From the NCBI RefSeq assembly GCF_028613635.1, contig NZ_JAQRMY010000004.1, positions 205,643-269,642 on the forward strand: a DNA stretch of 64,000 nucleotides, given 5' to 3'. This document shows positions 51,402 through 60,528 of this stretch, piece by piece; position 1 is the stretch's first letter, and every line of letters begins with the position of its first letter. A program made the translations under genes and the position numbers. Under the pieces are notes generated by a model. It ran no database searches. It was given only the letters and a program-made list of their open reading frames with translations, and was not told the origin of the DNA. The stretch comes from Devosia sp. ZB163. Lineage in GTDB: Bacteria > Pseudomonadota > Alphaproteobacteria > Rhizobiales > Devosiaceae.

Positions 51402-52364
51402 ATGAACGACACGGCTGACTTGGTGGGGGTGCTGCGCGCGGCGGGGGAGACGACCCGGCTGCGCCTCCTGGCATTGCTCGCCGATGGCGAGCAGTCGGTC
51501 AAGGACCTGACCGAGATTCTGGGCCAGAGCCAGCCGCGCGTCTCGCGCCATCTGAAGCTGCTCGCCGACGCCGGGTTGGTGAGCCGCAACGCCGAGGGCG
51601 CCTGGGCTTACTACGGCCTCGCGCCGGAGGGGGCCGGTGGTGATCTCGCCCGCTGGCTCATCTCGCGGCTTTCGCCCGACGATCCGGATCGGCTGCGGGA
51701 CACCAAGCGGCTCGAGGCGGTGCGACTTGCACAAGCCGAGCAGGCGGCCGAGTACTTCGCCAAGGTGGCCGACAGCTGGGACCTGCTGCGGTCTCTGCAC
51801 GTGCCTGAGGAGGCCGTGGAGGCGGCCATCGTGAAGACGCTGGAGGGCAGGGCCGTCGACACGCTGGTCGATCTCGGCACCGGCACCGGTCGCATGCTCG
51901 AACTGCTTGCGGGGCATTATCGGCGGGGCATCGGCATCGACGCCAGTCGCGAGATGATCGCGGTGGCGCGCGCCAAGCTCGCCGCGACGTCCATCGGCCA
52001 CGCGCAGGTGCGGCTCGGGGACATCAGCGATCTCGATGGCGTGGCGCTCAAGGCCGACATGATCATCGTCCACCAGGTGCTGCACTATTTCGACGATCCG
52101 GGTCGGGTGTTGCTGCAGGCACGCCGCGCGCTGAAGCCCGGCGGCGAGATGCTGATCGTCGATTTTGCGCCGCATGGCCTCGAGTTCCTGCGCAGCCATC
52201 ATGCGCACCGCCGCCTCGGACTGTCCGAGGCACAGATGACAGCCTGGGCCCGGGCCGCGGACCTCGCCGTGGCCGACCTCCAGTGCTTCCCGCCCACCAA
52301 TCCGACAGAGGGCCTCACCGTGTGCCTCTGGCGCCTTATCGACGAGACGGACAGATCCTTATGA
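51402..52364 (+). CDS. sahR: ArsR-type regulator fused to a methyltransferase domain (SahR-like)
   Basis: 320 residues. N-terminal ArsR winged helix (residues 5-90, EILGQSQPRVSRHLKLLADAGL) and C-terminal SAM-methyltransferase fold (about 130-310, LVDLGTGTGRMLELLAG). In proteobacteria such fusions next to metF or metH act as SahR, sensing S-adenosylhomocysteine. Overlaps metF by ATGA, and a perfect palindrome lies just upstream, both supporting this. Gene name by inference. Confidence 0.8.
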   Translation: MNDTADLVGVLRAAGETTRLRLLALLADGEQSVKDLTEILGQSQPRVSRHLKLLADAGLVSRNAEGAWAYYGLAPEGAGGDLARWLISRLSPDDPDRLRDTKRLEAVRLAQAEQAAEYFAKVADSWDLLRSLHVPEEAVEAAIVKTLEGRAVDTLVDLGTGTGRMLELLAGHYRRGIGIDASREMIAVARAKLAATSIGHAQVRLGDISDLDGVALKADMIIVHQVLHYFDDPGRVLLQARRALKPGGEMLIVDFAPHGLEFLRSHHAHRRLGLSEAQMTAWARAADLAVADLQCFPPTNPTEGLTVCLWRLIDETDRSL

Positions 52365-53260
52365 GCACCGACTACACCGACCGCCCGAGCCGCCGGAGCC
52401 CGGACGCGCGGCCTGATTTCCTCGTCTCGTTCGAGTTCTTCCCGCCCAAGACGGACGTCATGGAGGAGCGCTTCTGGGAGTCGATCCATAAGCTCTCGCC
52501 GCTTCACCCGCGCTTCGTCTCGGTCACCTACGGCGCCGGCGGCTCGACCCGGGAGCGGACGCTGCGCATGGTCAGCCGGATCAAGTCCGAGACAGGCGTC
52601 GATGCTGCGGCGCACCTCACCTGCGTCGGGGCGACGCGCGAAGAAGTCGACGCCGTGGTGCAGGGCTACAAGGACGCTGGCATCACCCGGATCGTGGCGC
52701 TGCGCGGCGACCCGCCGGAGGGCGTCGGTAAGCCCTTCACGCCCCATCCAGATGGATACAAGGATGCCGCGGACCTCGTGGCCGGCATTCGCCGGATCGG
52801 CGATTTCGACATTTCGGTTGCGGCTTACCCGGAGAGGCACCCGCAAAGCCCGAGCTGGGACGCGGAAATCGACAACCTGAAGCGCAAGCTCGATGCCGGG
52901 GCGACCCGGGCCATCACCCAGATGTACTTCGACAACGATGACTACTTCCGCCTGGTCGACAGGGCGCAAGCGGCCGGTGTCTCCGCGCCGATCGTGCCGG
53001 GCATCCAGCCGATCCATTCGTTCAAGCAGATCTCGGGCTTTGCGGCCCGCTGCGGCGCGTCGATTCCCGGCTGGGTCGCCGACCGGTTCGACGGGCTGGA
53101 CGAAGATCCCGAGACCCATGCGCTGGTCGCATCGGCGGTAGCCGCCGAACAGGTCTTGGAACTCGTCGACCAGGGGATTACGGAGTTCCACTTCTTTACC
53201 CTGAACCGGTCGAACCTGGTTCTGGCGCTGGCCCGGCTGCTCGGCTACCGGCCGGACTGA
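52361..53260 (+). CDS. metF: methylenetetrahydrofolate reductase
   Basis: 299 residues, FAD TIM-barrel enzyme that makes 5-methyl-THF for methionine synthesis. Motifs: SFEFFPPKTDVME, VTYGAGGSTRERT, LRGDPPEG, ITQMYFDNDDYFR and VPGIQPI. Its first ATG overlaps the stop of the sahR-like gene; the whole makes one operon. Confidence 0.95.
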   Translation: MSTDYTDRPSRRSPDARPDFLVSFEFFPPKTDVMEERFWESIHKLSPLHPRFVSVTYGAGGSTRERTLRMVSRIKSETGVDAAAHLTCVGATREEVDAVVQGYKDAGITRIVALRGDPPEGVGKPFTPHPDGYKDAADLVAGIRRIGDFDISVAAYPERHPQSPSWDAEIDNLKRKLDAGATRAITQMYFDNDDYFRLVDRAQAAGVSAPIVPGIQPIHSFKQISGFAARCGASIPGWVADRFDGLDEDPETHALVASAVAAEQVLELVDQGITEFHFFTLNRSNLVLALARLLGYRPD

Positions 53261-53401
53261 CACCGAACGTTCAGCGTCCGTTCAGGTCTCTGCTGTCAGG
53301 GTTCATGGTGGGGTTGATTCCCCGGCCATCCACAAAATGGCCCTATTGATTGGCTTCCGTCGGGGGTGTTGAGGCGGGGGCGATTTGAAGGACAGCAGCC
53401 T

Positions 53402-54136
53402 ATGAAACTCGATGGCAAGGTGAAGGGCGGACTGGCTTGGGCCGGCCTGGTCGTCATCCTCGCGGTGCCCGCCGCTGACATCCTGCTCGGCAAGCCTGGC
53501 GACACGGCAGCCACCGCCGTTACCTCGGATGCGCAAGCGGGCAAGACACAGCTCAAGGTCCCAGCCGCCAAGGCGCCGGCTGCGGCCACGACCGACCCGA
53601 TCCAGACATCGAGTGTGGAAGAGGGCGAAGCGGTCGGGAAGTTCCTGAAGGCCGGCAAGAAGCTGCCGTCGTACATTTCGGATGCCGACGAGGTCGAATC
53701 GACCAAGCCGGCCGCCGCGGTGACGACTCCGGCGACCAAGACTCCGGCTGCCGTGAAGGCGCCGACTGATGTCGCGATCACCCCGGCCAATCCGCCGATG
53801 CCGCTGCCGCGCAGCGCACGGCCGAAGGCCACGGAAGTTGCCTCGCTGCCGTCGGCGACGGGCGAGAAGCCGCTCATTCTCGACGAGAAGAAGGTTCAGC
53901 AGAACCAGGCTGGCATCGAGCGCTTCCCGCTCAGTGATGAGAATCGGGACGTCGTCACCAGCGACCAGCTCGAGGAATGGGATTCGGGCTCGCTCGCCGA
54001 CTACCTGGAGCGCAAGGGCCTGATGTCCAACTCCCAGGCGTCGGAGAACTACGACTCCGATGGGTTCTACCTCGACGAGGGCCCCAACGAGCCGAGGCGC
54101 CTGGTCAGGCGACTACCGGACTTCGTCCTGTTCTAA
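53402..54136 (+). CDS. membrane-anchored Ala/Pro-rich protein of unknown function
   Basis: 244 residues. A single hydrophobic helix near residues 9-28 (GGLAWAGLVVILAVPAADILLG) serves as anchor or uncleaved signal. The next 130 residues are rich in Ala, Pro, Thr and Lys and look disordered; the C-terminal 70 are acidic. No known family. Followed by a good terminator. Confidence 0.6.
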   Translation: MKLDGKVKGGLAWAGLVVILAVPAADILLGKPGDTAATAVTSDAQAGKTQLKVPAAKAPAAATTDPIQTSSVEEGEAVGKFLKAGKKLPSYISDADEVESTKPAAAVTTPATKTPAAVKAPTDVAITPANPPMPLPRSARPKATEVASLPSATGEKPLILDEKKVQQNQAGIERFPLSDENRDVVTSDQLEEWDSGSLADYLERKGLMSNSQASENYDSDGFYLDEGPNEPRRLVRRLPDFVLF

Positions 54137-54142
54137 GTTCCC

Positions 54143-54173
54143 TCGGCCGCCCCATCAGGCGGCCGATCTTTTC
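54143..54173 (+). terminator. intrinsic terminator
   Basis: TCGGCCGCC (54143-54151) / GGCGGCCGA (54158-54166) with loop CCATCA and tail TCTTTTC, right after the Ala/Pro-rich protein gene. Confidence 0.75.
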
Positions 54174-54261
54174 TGGGGGTTAACCTGTGCAATCGGCCGC
54201 ATGCCTAAGGGCTACCAAATTCGCTTTCGGCAGCTATTGTGCGCCCAAATCGGAGAGGCTT

Positions 54262-54960
54262 ATGTCGGTCTGGCAGCGGCTGGGCGCATTGGTGGGTTCG
54301 GCATCCGAGCGGACGGGAATCGTCGGCTCGTTCGTCAACATGCTCGATCCGGACAACTGGCTGCCCGGCGGCAGGGACGCCGCGTTCACGCTGGCGCTCA
54401 TTGCCCTTTCGGCCAAGATGGCAGTATCCGACGGGGTGGTGACGGCCTCGGAACTGCGGGCTTTCCAGCGCACGGTGGAGATTCCGTCCGGCATCGAGCC
54501 GCAGGTCGACAAACTGTTCCGGCTCGCCCAGGAGGACGTGGCGGGCTACGAGGCTTATGCCAAAAAGATCCGGCGTTTCTTCGTCGACAGCCCCGACACG
54601 CTCGAGCACGTGCTCGACAGCCTCTTCTTCATCGCCTCCGCGGATGGGATGATCCACGAAGCCGAGCTCGACTATCTGAAGCATGTCAGCGACATCTTCG
54701 GTTTTGATGAAGCACGCTTCGAGCAGCTGACCTCGCAGCACGTATTGTTCGAGCAGGGCATCGATCCCTACACCGTGCTCGGGCTGGCGCCGGCCGCCGA
54801 CCGCGAGGAAGTAAGGCGGGTCTATCGTTCGCTCATTGCCGAGCACCATCCGGACAGGCTGATCGCCAAGGGCGTGCCCGAGGAACTGATCGACGTGGCG
54901 ACCGCCCGCATGGCGGCGATCAACAACGCCTATAACCAGATCATGAAGCGCGCGGCTTGA
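54262..54960 (+). CDS. TerB-like plus DnaJ domain protein (DjlA-like)
   Basis: 232 residues. Residues 35-155 form a TerB-like helical domain (LIALSAKMAVSDGVVTASEL and FFIASADGMIHEAELDYL repeats); residues 165-232 form a J domain (DPYTVLGLAPAADREEVRRVYRSLIAEHHPDR with HPD). Resembles DjlA but has no N-terminal membrane helix. Probably a DnaK co-chaperone. CGGAGAGG precedes the ATG. Confidence 0.87.
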   Translation: MSVWQRLGALVGSASERTGIVGSFVNMLDPDNWLPGGRDAAFTLALIALSAKMAVSDGVVTASELRAFQRTVEIPSGIEPQVDKLFRLAQEDVAGYEAYAKKIRRFFVDSPDTLEHVLDSLFFIASADGMIHEAELDYLKHVSDIFGFDEARFEQLTSQHVLFEQGIDPYTVLGLAPAADREEVRRVYRSLIAEHHPDRLIAKGVPEELIDVATARMAAINNAYNQIMKRAA

Positions 54961-54991
54961 CGGGGCGGGCCCCTCTCCCCCATATGCGCCT

Positions 54992-55382
54992 CGCCAGTTG
55001 ACCGGGTGGCCGCTCCGCTTCGCGGGGAGGAAAGTCCGGGCTCCATCGAAATACGGTGACGGCTAACGGCCGCCGGGGGCGACCCCAGGGAAAGTGCCAC
55101 AGAAAGCAAACCGCCTTCGCCAAGTACTTCGGTGCTTGTTCGTCGGTAAGGATGAAAGGGTGCGGTAAGAGCGCACCGCGGACCTGGCAACAGGGACGGC
55201 ACGGCAAACCCCACCGGGAGCAAGACCAAATAGGGATGACACGGGGTTCGCCCCAGCCGGTTTTCGAGGCCTGTCATCCGGGTTGGTCGCATGAAGTCGG
55301 CAGCAATGCCGCCTCTAGATGAATGGCCGCCGCGTCGGGGAAACCCGGCCCTACAGAACCCGGCTTACAGGTCAACTGGCAT
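54992..55382 (+). ncRNA. rnpB: RNase P RNA (class A)
   Basis: The 5' end GCCAGTTGACC (54993-55003) pairs perfectly with GGTCAACTGGC (55370-55380) to form P1. Universal elements are present: GAGGAAAGTCCGGGCTCC in the 5' part (P4 side, J3/4) and ACAGAACCCGGCTTAC near the 3' end. TGGCAACAGGGACGGCACGGC lies in the middle. Length of about 390 nt fits alphaproteobacteria. Ends are set by P1 and accurate to a few bases. Confidence 0.95.
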
Positions 55383-55475
55383 TCTCCCCCACCGTCGCTT
55401 GTCGCGCCGGTGCGTTCGCGATCCGCGGAGCACCGACTGGCGGACCTCGGCCGCTGCCTTGCCTCCTCACACCGG

Positions 55476-55558
55476 ATGTCATCCCTGCTAAAGCGGGGAC
55501 CCCATCTCACGGCCCCGCGCCAGCTGATGGTTGGGTCCCTGCTTTCGCAGGGATGACA
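55476..55558. repeat. family E inverted repeat pair (GTCATCCCTGC type)
   Basis: TGTCATCCCTGCTAAAGCGGGGACCC at 55478 and the mirrored GGGTCCCTGCTTTCGCAGGGATGACA ending at 55557. Same plan as families C and D: two hairpins in inverted order separated by about 35 bp. It lies in the 320-bp gap after rnpB; the remainder of that gap holds only a candidate promoter. Confidence 0.8.
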
Positions 55559-55643
55559 CCGATCGGGTGGAGCGAGCGCGTTCCATCGCGGACCGACCTG
55601 AGTCGCGGTATGTCCGAAATCTACGACGTTATGTATGGAAAAA

Positions 55644-55672
55644 TTGACATCATGTCTGGTTCGCATTACATG
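55644..55672 (+). promoter_or_regulatory. candidate promoter and operator of the membrane protein-XRE-oxidoreductase cassette
   Basis: TTGACA at 55644-55649, 17 bp spacer, weak TACATG at 55667. GACATCATGTC (55646-55656) is a dyad overlapping the -35 box and could be bound by the XRE-type protein of the same cassette. The stretch is A/T-richer than its surroundings. Confidence 0.4.
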
Positions 55673-55706
55673 CTTATCAACGTTGAGCGCAGGCTGGGAG
55701 GCCGAG

Positions 55707-56132
55707 ATGAGCTACAAGGAGTGGGAAGCCGTGGTGAACATCATCGCGGCGGTGGTGATTGGCGCCTGGGTGATCTTCGAGGCGTTGACCAACCCGCCCG
55801 CGACTGTCGTCGTGGCGGCCAGTCGGTTGCTGTGGGCGATCCTCTACGGGGTGCTGTTCACGATCGGGGCGATGATCGTGATGTCGATCCTTGTCTCCAT
55901 CGCGCGGCGCGAGCAGTTCAGGGACGAGAAGGCGGATGAGCGCGACAAGCTGGTGGGCCTGCGCGCCATGCGCAATGGCTACGTCGTTGCCTCGATCGCC
56001 GGGGTGACGAGCCTGCTCTACCTCGCCTTCGGCTCCAATGCCGCCGAAGCTGCCTATGCGCTGTTCTTCGGACTGATGCTGGCCGGCATCGTCGATGCAG
56101 CCTCGCGCCTCCTCTACTACCGGATCGGCTGA
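55707..56132 (+). CDS. four-helix membrane protein (DUF2178-like)
   Basis: 141 residues with hydrophobic segments near 8-27, 40-64, 88-108 and 112-130 and a charged loop [22 protein letters not shown] in the middle. Similar small membrane proteins stand before XRE regulators in many bacteria; function unknown. Five bp before the regulator gene. Confidence 0.7.
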   Translation: MSYKEWEAVVNIIAAVVIGAWVIFEALTNPPATVVVAASRLLWAILYGVLFTIGAMIVMSILVSIARREQFRDEKADERDKLVGLRAMRNGYVVASIAGVTSLLYLAFGSNAAEAAYALFFGLMLAGIVDAASRLLYYRIG

Positions 56133-56137
56133 CGGCC

Positions 56138-56365
56138 ATGGGCAAGGGACAGGCGCGGATCGACAACACCATCCGCACGCTTCGGTTCAACGCCGGCGAG
56201 ATGACCCAGGCTGCGCTTGCCGAGAAGGTGGGGGTTACACGCCAGACCATCGTCGCGATGGAGCAGGGGCGGTACTCGCCCTCGCTCGAAGTCGCCTTCC
56301 GGGTGGCGCGCGCCTTCGGCGTGCCGCTCGAGCAGGTGTTCCAGTATCGCGGGGAGGGGGAATGA
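56138..56365 (+). CDS. XRE-family helix-turn-helix regulator
   Basis: 75 residues, essentially one HTH domain ([41 protein letters not shown]), like the small YozG/YgzD-type regulators that pair with a membrane protein. Stop overlaps the next gene by ATGA. May bind the dyad at 55646-55656 and regulate its own operon. Confidence 0.88.
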   Translation: MGKGQARIDNTIRTLRFNAGEMTQAALAEKVGVTRQTIVAMEQGRYSPSLEVAFRVARAFGVPLEQVFQYRGEGE

Positions 56366-57324
56366 TGCTTGCCGCAGTCGTCGACCGCTACGGTCCGCCG
56401 GAGGCTCTCGTTATCCGAGAGGTGCCGACGCCGGTACCCGGCCCCGAGCAGGTGCTGGTGCAGATACACGCGACGGTTGTGACGCCCTCGGACGTGGCCT
56501 TCAGAAACGGCGAGCTATGGATCGCCCGGCTGTTCTCGGGCCCGTTCAAGCCCCGCCTGCCGATCCTGGGCGATGCCTTTGCCGGCGTTGTCGTCAGCGT
56601 CGGGGCGGGTGTGACCCGCTTTTCTGCCGGTGATCGCGTGGCGGGGGCTACCGGCCCCGCGCTAGGGGCGCATGCGCAGTTCGTGGTCGTCGACGAGGCT
56701 GGGGCCATGATCCGCCTGCCGAGCGAGGTGGAGTTCGGTGCTGCAGCCGGGCTCTGCGACGGCGGCCTTGTGGCGCTGCCATTTCTGCGCGATCAGGCGA
56801 GGCTCGAGGCTGGGCAGCACGTGCTTGTCAACGGCGCTTCGGGCAGCATTGGCACGGCCGCGGTACAAGTCGCGCGAGCCATGGGTGCGGTTGTCACGGG
56901 GGTGACCAGCACGCGCAACGTCGAACTGGTCCGCTCGATCGGTGCGGATCGGGTGATCGACTATACCGCCGAGGATTTCACCGCGGTCGACGCCGCATAC
57001 GACGTGATCTTCGACACGGTCGGCAAGAGCAGCTTTGCCCGTTGCTATGATGCCCTGAAGCCAGACGGTATCTACCTCACGCCGACGCCCATGCTCTCGC
57101 CGGCGATGCTGCGGAAATCGGGCCGTCGCGCGCGGTTTGCGGCGACGGGACTGAGACGGCCCGCTGAGAAGGCCAAGGACCTGGTCCAACTGTTCGACTG
57201 GCTGGCCGCGGGTAAGCTCCGTACCGTCATCGAGCGTGAGTACGACTTCGCCGACATCGCGGCGGCCCATGCGCATGTCGAAGCTGGTCATAAGGTCGGC
57301 TCGATCGTGGTGAACGTCCCGTAA
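56362..57324 (+). CDS. zinc-independent quinone oxidoreductase-like MDR protein
   Basis: 320 residues, medium-chain dehydrogenase/reductase family. GroES-like N-terminal half and Rossmann half with [21 protein letters not shown] (NADPH motif). No catalytic Zn ligands are visible, so it belongs with quinone oxidoreductases. Third gene of the cassette. It occupies the place just before rsmH where mraZ is expected. Confidence 0.85.
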   Translation: MMLAAVVDRYGPPEALVIREVPTPVPGPEQVLVQIHATVVTPSDVAFRNGELWIARLFSGPFKPRLPILGDAFAGVVVSVGAGVTRFSAGDRVAGATGPALGAHAQFVVVDEAGAMIRLPSEVEFGAAAGLCDGGLVALPFLRDQARLEAGQHVLVNGASGSIGTAAVQVARAMGAVVTGVTSTRNVELVRSIGADRVIDYTAEDFTAVDAAYDVIFDTVGKSSFARCYDALKPDGIYLTPTPMLSPAMLRKSGRRARFAATGLRRPAEKAKDLVQLFDWLAAGKLRTVIEREYDFADIAAAHAHVEAGHKVGSIVVNVP

Positions 57325-57420
57325 CCTCAATGGAACCTTAACCTCCCCGCATCAAAGTGCGCCGATACCCAACATGGGTGCGTTGTGTGCCGGCGTTGCC
57401 GGAGTGGAGTTCGAGCGGGA

Positions 57421-58407
57421 ATGAGTGAGCCCAGGGGCAGCGACAGCCAGGCGCCGCATGTGCCGGTGCTGCTGGCCGAGGTGCTCGATGCGCTGGCCCC
57501 ACTGGAGGGCGCCCGCATTCTCGACGGCACTTTCGGAGCTGGAGGCTATTCGCGCGCGCTGCTCGAGGCGGGCGCCTCAGTGGTGGCGGTCGATCGCGAT
57601 CCCTCCGTGCTCCCCCATGTAGATCGGCTCGCAGCGGATTTCCCGAGTCAGTTCAAGTTCGTGGCGGGCACGTTTTCCGAACTGGATGAACTGGCGGACG
57701 GCCCCGTCGATGGTGTCGTGCTCGATATCGGCGTCTCATCCATGCAACTCGACCAGGCAGAGCGCGGCTTCTCCTTCATGCAGGAAGGGCCGCTCGACAT
57801 GCGCATGTCGTCCGAGGGCGAGAGCGCTGCGGACCTGGTGAACACGCTCGACGAGGCAGAGCTTGCGAACCTGCTCTTCGCCTTCGGCGAGGAGCGGAAA
57901 TCGCGCCGCATTGCGCACTCGATCGTGATGGCGCGGGCGAGCCAGCCGATCACCACGACGACGCAGCTGGCGAGGCTGATCGAAAAGAGCATTGGCCGGA
58001 AGCCCGGGGACGCGCACCCGGCGACCCGCAGCTTCCAGGCCCTGCGCATTGCGGTGAATGGCGAGTTCGACCAACTGGTCGAGGGGCTGTTCGCGAGCGA
58101 GCGGCTGCTCACCGAAGGTGGGCGGCTGGCGGTCGTGACGTTCCATTCACTTGAGGACCGGATCGTCAAACGCTTCTTCGATCCCGAGAAGGGCGCGCCG
58201 ACGCAATCGAGGCACCTGCCACAAGTCGCGCTGGAGGCGCCCCGCTGGGCGCGCGCCGGCAAGGCGCTGAAGGCATCGTCGGGGGAAGTGGCGCGTAACC
58301 CGCGTTCGCGTTCCGCCACGCTGCGTGCCGGCATTCGCACTGCCGCGCCGGCGCGCGCAGTGACCTATGCCGGGCTCGGAGTGCCGATGTCGCGAGGTGC
58401 GACATGA
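57421..58407 (+). CDS. rsmH: 16S rRNA (cytosine(1402)-N4)-methyltransferase RsmH
   Basis: 328 residues. [13 protein letters not shown] at the start, SAM motif [16 protein letters not shown], then the family segments [20 protein letters not shown] and [15 protein letters not shown]. First gene of the division and cell-wall cluster. GAGCGGGA precedes the ATG. Confidence 0.96.
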   Translation: MSEPRGSDSQAPHVPVLLAEVLDALAPLEGARILDGTFGAGGYSRALLEAGASVVAVDRDPSVLPHVDRLAADFPSQFKFVAGTFSELDELADGPVDGVVLDIGVSSMQLDQAERGFSFMQEGPLDMRMSSEGESAADLVNTLDEAELANLLFAFGEERKSRRIAHSIVMARASQPITTTTQLARLIEKSIGRKPGDAHPATRSFQALRIAVNGEFDQLVEGLFASERLLTEGGRLAVVTFHSLEDRIVKRFFDPEKGAPTQSRHLPQVALEAPRWARAGKALKASSGEVARNPRSRSATLRAGIRTAAPARAVTYAGLGVPMSRGAT

Positions 58408-58778
58408 TTCGGATGCTCAACGTGGTCCTGCTCGCCACCACACTCATCGTGCTGGTCGGCGTTTACGGGCTCAAGTACTCGGTCGAGGACATTGCTGCCG
58501 AGAAGGCGGCTATCGAGCGCCAGATCGACCGGCAGACGGGCGTCCTGAGCCTGCTCAAGGCAGACTGGTCCTATCTCAACCAGCCGGCGCACGTGGCGCC
58601 CATCGTCGTGCGGCACCAGCAGGCGCTGGGGCTGGTCCCGACCGGCCAGGAACAGTTCGGGCGGATGGACAACCTGCCCATGCGGCCAGCGGCACCGGAC
58701 ACGGCGGCGCTCGACGACCTGCTGAACTCCCTCGATGCGGGCATCGACCCGATCGGCCAACTGATCGAGGCCAACTAG
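58404..58778 (+). CDS. ftsL: cell division protein FtsL
   Basis: 124 residues. Short cytoplasmic tail, one membrane helix (residues 6-24), then a periplasmic coiled coil ([36 protein letters not shown] region, written as residues 25-60). Position between rsmH and ftsI and ATGA overlap with rsmH confirm the call. Confidence 0.9.
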   Translation: MIRMLNVVLLATTLIVLVGVYGLKYSVEDIAAEKAAIERQIDRQTGVLSLLKADWSYLNQPAHVAPIVVRHQQALGLVPTGQEQFGRMDNLPMRPAAPDTAALDDLLNSLDAGIDPIGQLIEAN

Positions 58779-60509
58779 ATGGCGATCCTCTCCGAAGTCG
58801 CCGAGACCATTTCGCTGGACGGCGGGCGCAAGTCCCGGGGCAACCTGACGAAGGCGCGTATCCGGTGGGTCATTGTCGCGCTTGTCCTGGTCTTCGGCAC
58901 GGTGGGCGGTCGCCTCATCCAGCTCGGCGCAACGGTGACCGACTCGACCATCGAGGGCGTCGCGCGTGATGTCATTACCGCGTCGCGCCCTCCCATCCTC
59001 GACCGCAACGGCCTCGAGATGGCGGTTGATATCCGCGTGCCGTCGCTGTTTGCCGAACCTCGCCGCATCGTCGATGTGGAGGAGGCGGTGCAGAAGCTGC
59101 GGACGGTGCTCCCCGACCTCAACGAGGACTGGCTGCGCAACCGGCTGACCGGCGACAAAGGCTTCGTCTGGGTGAAGCGCGAACTGACGCCTGCAATTCA
59201 GGAGCGCATCTACCAGCTCGGCATCCCGGGACTCGAGTTCGTCACCGAGAGCAAGCGCTTCTATCCCTCCGGCAAGGAGGCGTCGCACATCCTGGGGGCG
59301 GTCAACATCGACAACCAGGGCACCATGGGCATCGAGAAGCACATGGACGATGACAGCCTGGCGGTGCTCCAGTCGATCGGGATCGCCCGCGATACGGACC
59401 TCACTCCGGTGAGCCTGTCGGTCGACCTGCGCGTGCAGCACGTGATGTACGAGCAGTTGCAGGACGCGCTGGTGCGCTACAAGGCCGTCGCTGCCGCCGG
59501 CGTGATGATGGACGTGAAGACTGGCGAGATCGTCGCGCTGGCCTCGCTGCCCGATTTCGACCCGAACAATCCCTCGACCCTGTTCCAGGATTACAACGGG
59601 GTGAAGAACGACCGCTTCAACCGGATCACCTCGGGCATCTACGAGTTGGGCTCGACGTTCAAGACGGTGACGCTGGCGGGGGCTCTGGACAGCGGCAAAG
59701 TCAGGATCACCGACGAGTTCGATGCCCGGTTCGCTGTTCGCTTCGGGCGCTTCACCATCGACGATTTCCACGGCAAGCACCGCGTTCTGTCCGTTCCGGA
59801 AGTATTCAAGTACTCGTCCAACATCGGCACCATCAAGATCATGCAGGAGCTGGGCAAGGATGAGTTCCGCGACTTCCTGACCAAGATCGGCATGGACAGG
59901 ACCGTGCCGTTCGAGCTGCCCGAGATGCGCAAACCCAAGGTGCCGGACAAGTTCTCCGAGATTGTTGCGGCGACCTCGAGCTTCGGGCACGGCCTGTCCG
60001 TGTCGCCCCTGCATATGGTTCGGGCGGTTGCCGCGTTCGTGAACGACGGATACATGGTGCCGCCGACGATGTACAAGCGCGACGAGGCCGAGGCGCGGCA
60101 GCTCTATGAGCCGGTCATCTCCCCCTCGACCAGCGCCGAGATCCGTTACCTGCTTCGTCTGAATGCGATCGGAGCGGGCGGGTCCGGGTCACGGATGAAC
60201 AAGATCGCCAACGGCTATCGCGTCGGTGGCAAGACTGGTACCGCCGAGAAGGTCGTCAATGGACGCTATGCCTCCAATGTCAATTTCAACGTCTTTGCTT
60301 CGGCGTTCCCCCTCGACAAGCCACGCTATGCGATGGTCATCATCGTCGATGAGCCGAAGGCAGAGAACGAGCAGACCGGTGTCACCGCCGGCTGGAACGC
60401 CGGCGAAGTGACCGGCCGCATCGTGCAGCGCGTCGCGCCGATGCTTGGAATCGCGCCCGATTTCGGCGAAATGTTGGATCAGAACCTTGTCCCAGTCGAG
60501 CTTCGCTGA
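58779..60509 (+). CDS. ftsI: peptidoglycan transpeptidase FtsI (PBP3)
   Basis: 576 residues. One N-terminal membrane helix (about 28-48), a pedestal domain, then the transpeptidase with active-site Ser in GSTFK, YSSN and KTGT motifs. Cross-links septal peptidoglycan with FtsW. The ATG directly follows the ftsL stop. Confidence 0.96.
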   Translation: MAILSEVAETISLDGGRKSRGNLTKARIRWVIVALVLVFGTVGGRLIQLGATVTDSTIEGVARDVITASRPPILDRNGLEMAVDIRVPSLFAEPRRIVDVEEAVQKLRTVLPDLNEDWLRNRLTGDKGFVWVKRELTPAIQERIYQLGIPGLEFVTESKRFYPSGKEASHILGAVNIDNQGTMGIEKHMDDDSLAVLQSIGIARDTDLTPVSLSVDLRVQHVMYEQLQDALVRYKAVAAAGVMMDVKTGEIVALASLPDFDPNNPSTLFQDYNGVKNDRFNRITSGIYELGSTFKTVTLAGALDSGKVRITDEFDARFAVRFGRFTIDDFHGKHRVLSVPEVFKYSSNIGTIKIMQELGKDEFRDFLTKIGMDRTVPFELPEMRKPKVPDKFSEIVAATSSFGHGLSVSPLHMVRAVAAFVNDGYMVPPTMYKRDEAEARQLYEPVISPSTSAEIRYLLRLNAIGAGGSGSRMNKIANGYRVGGKTGTAEKVVNGRYASNVNFNVFASAFPLDKPRYAMVIIVDEPKAENEQTGVTAGWNAGEVTGRIVQRVAPMLGIAPDFGEMLDQNLVPVELR

Positions 60510-60528
60510 AGCCATCCGAGAAGACGGC

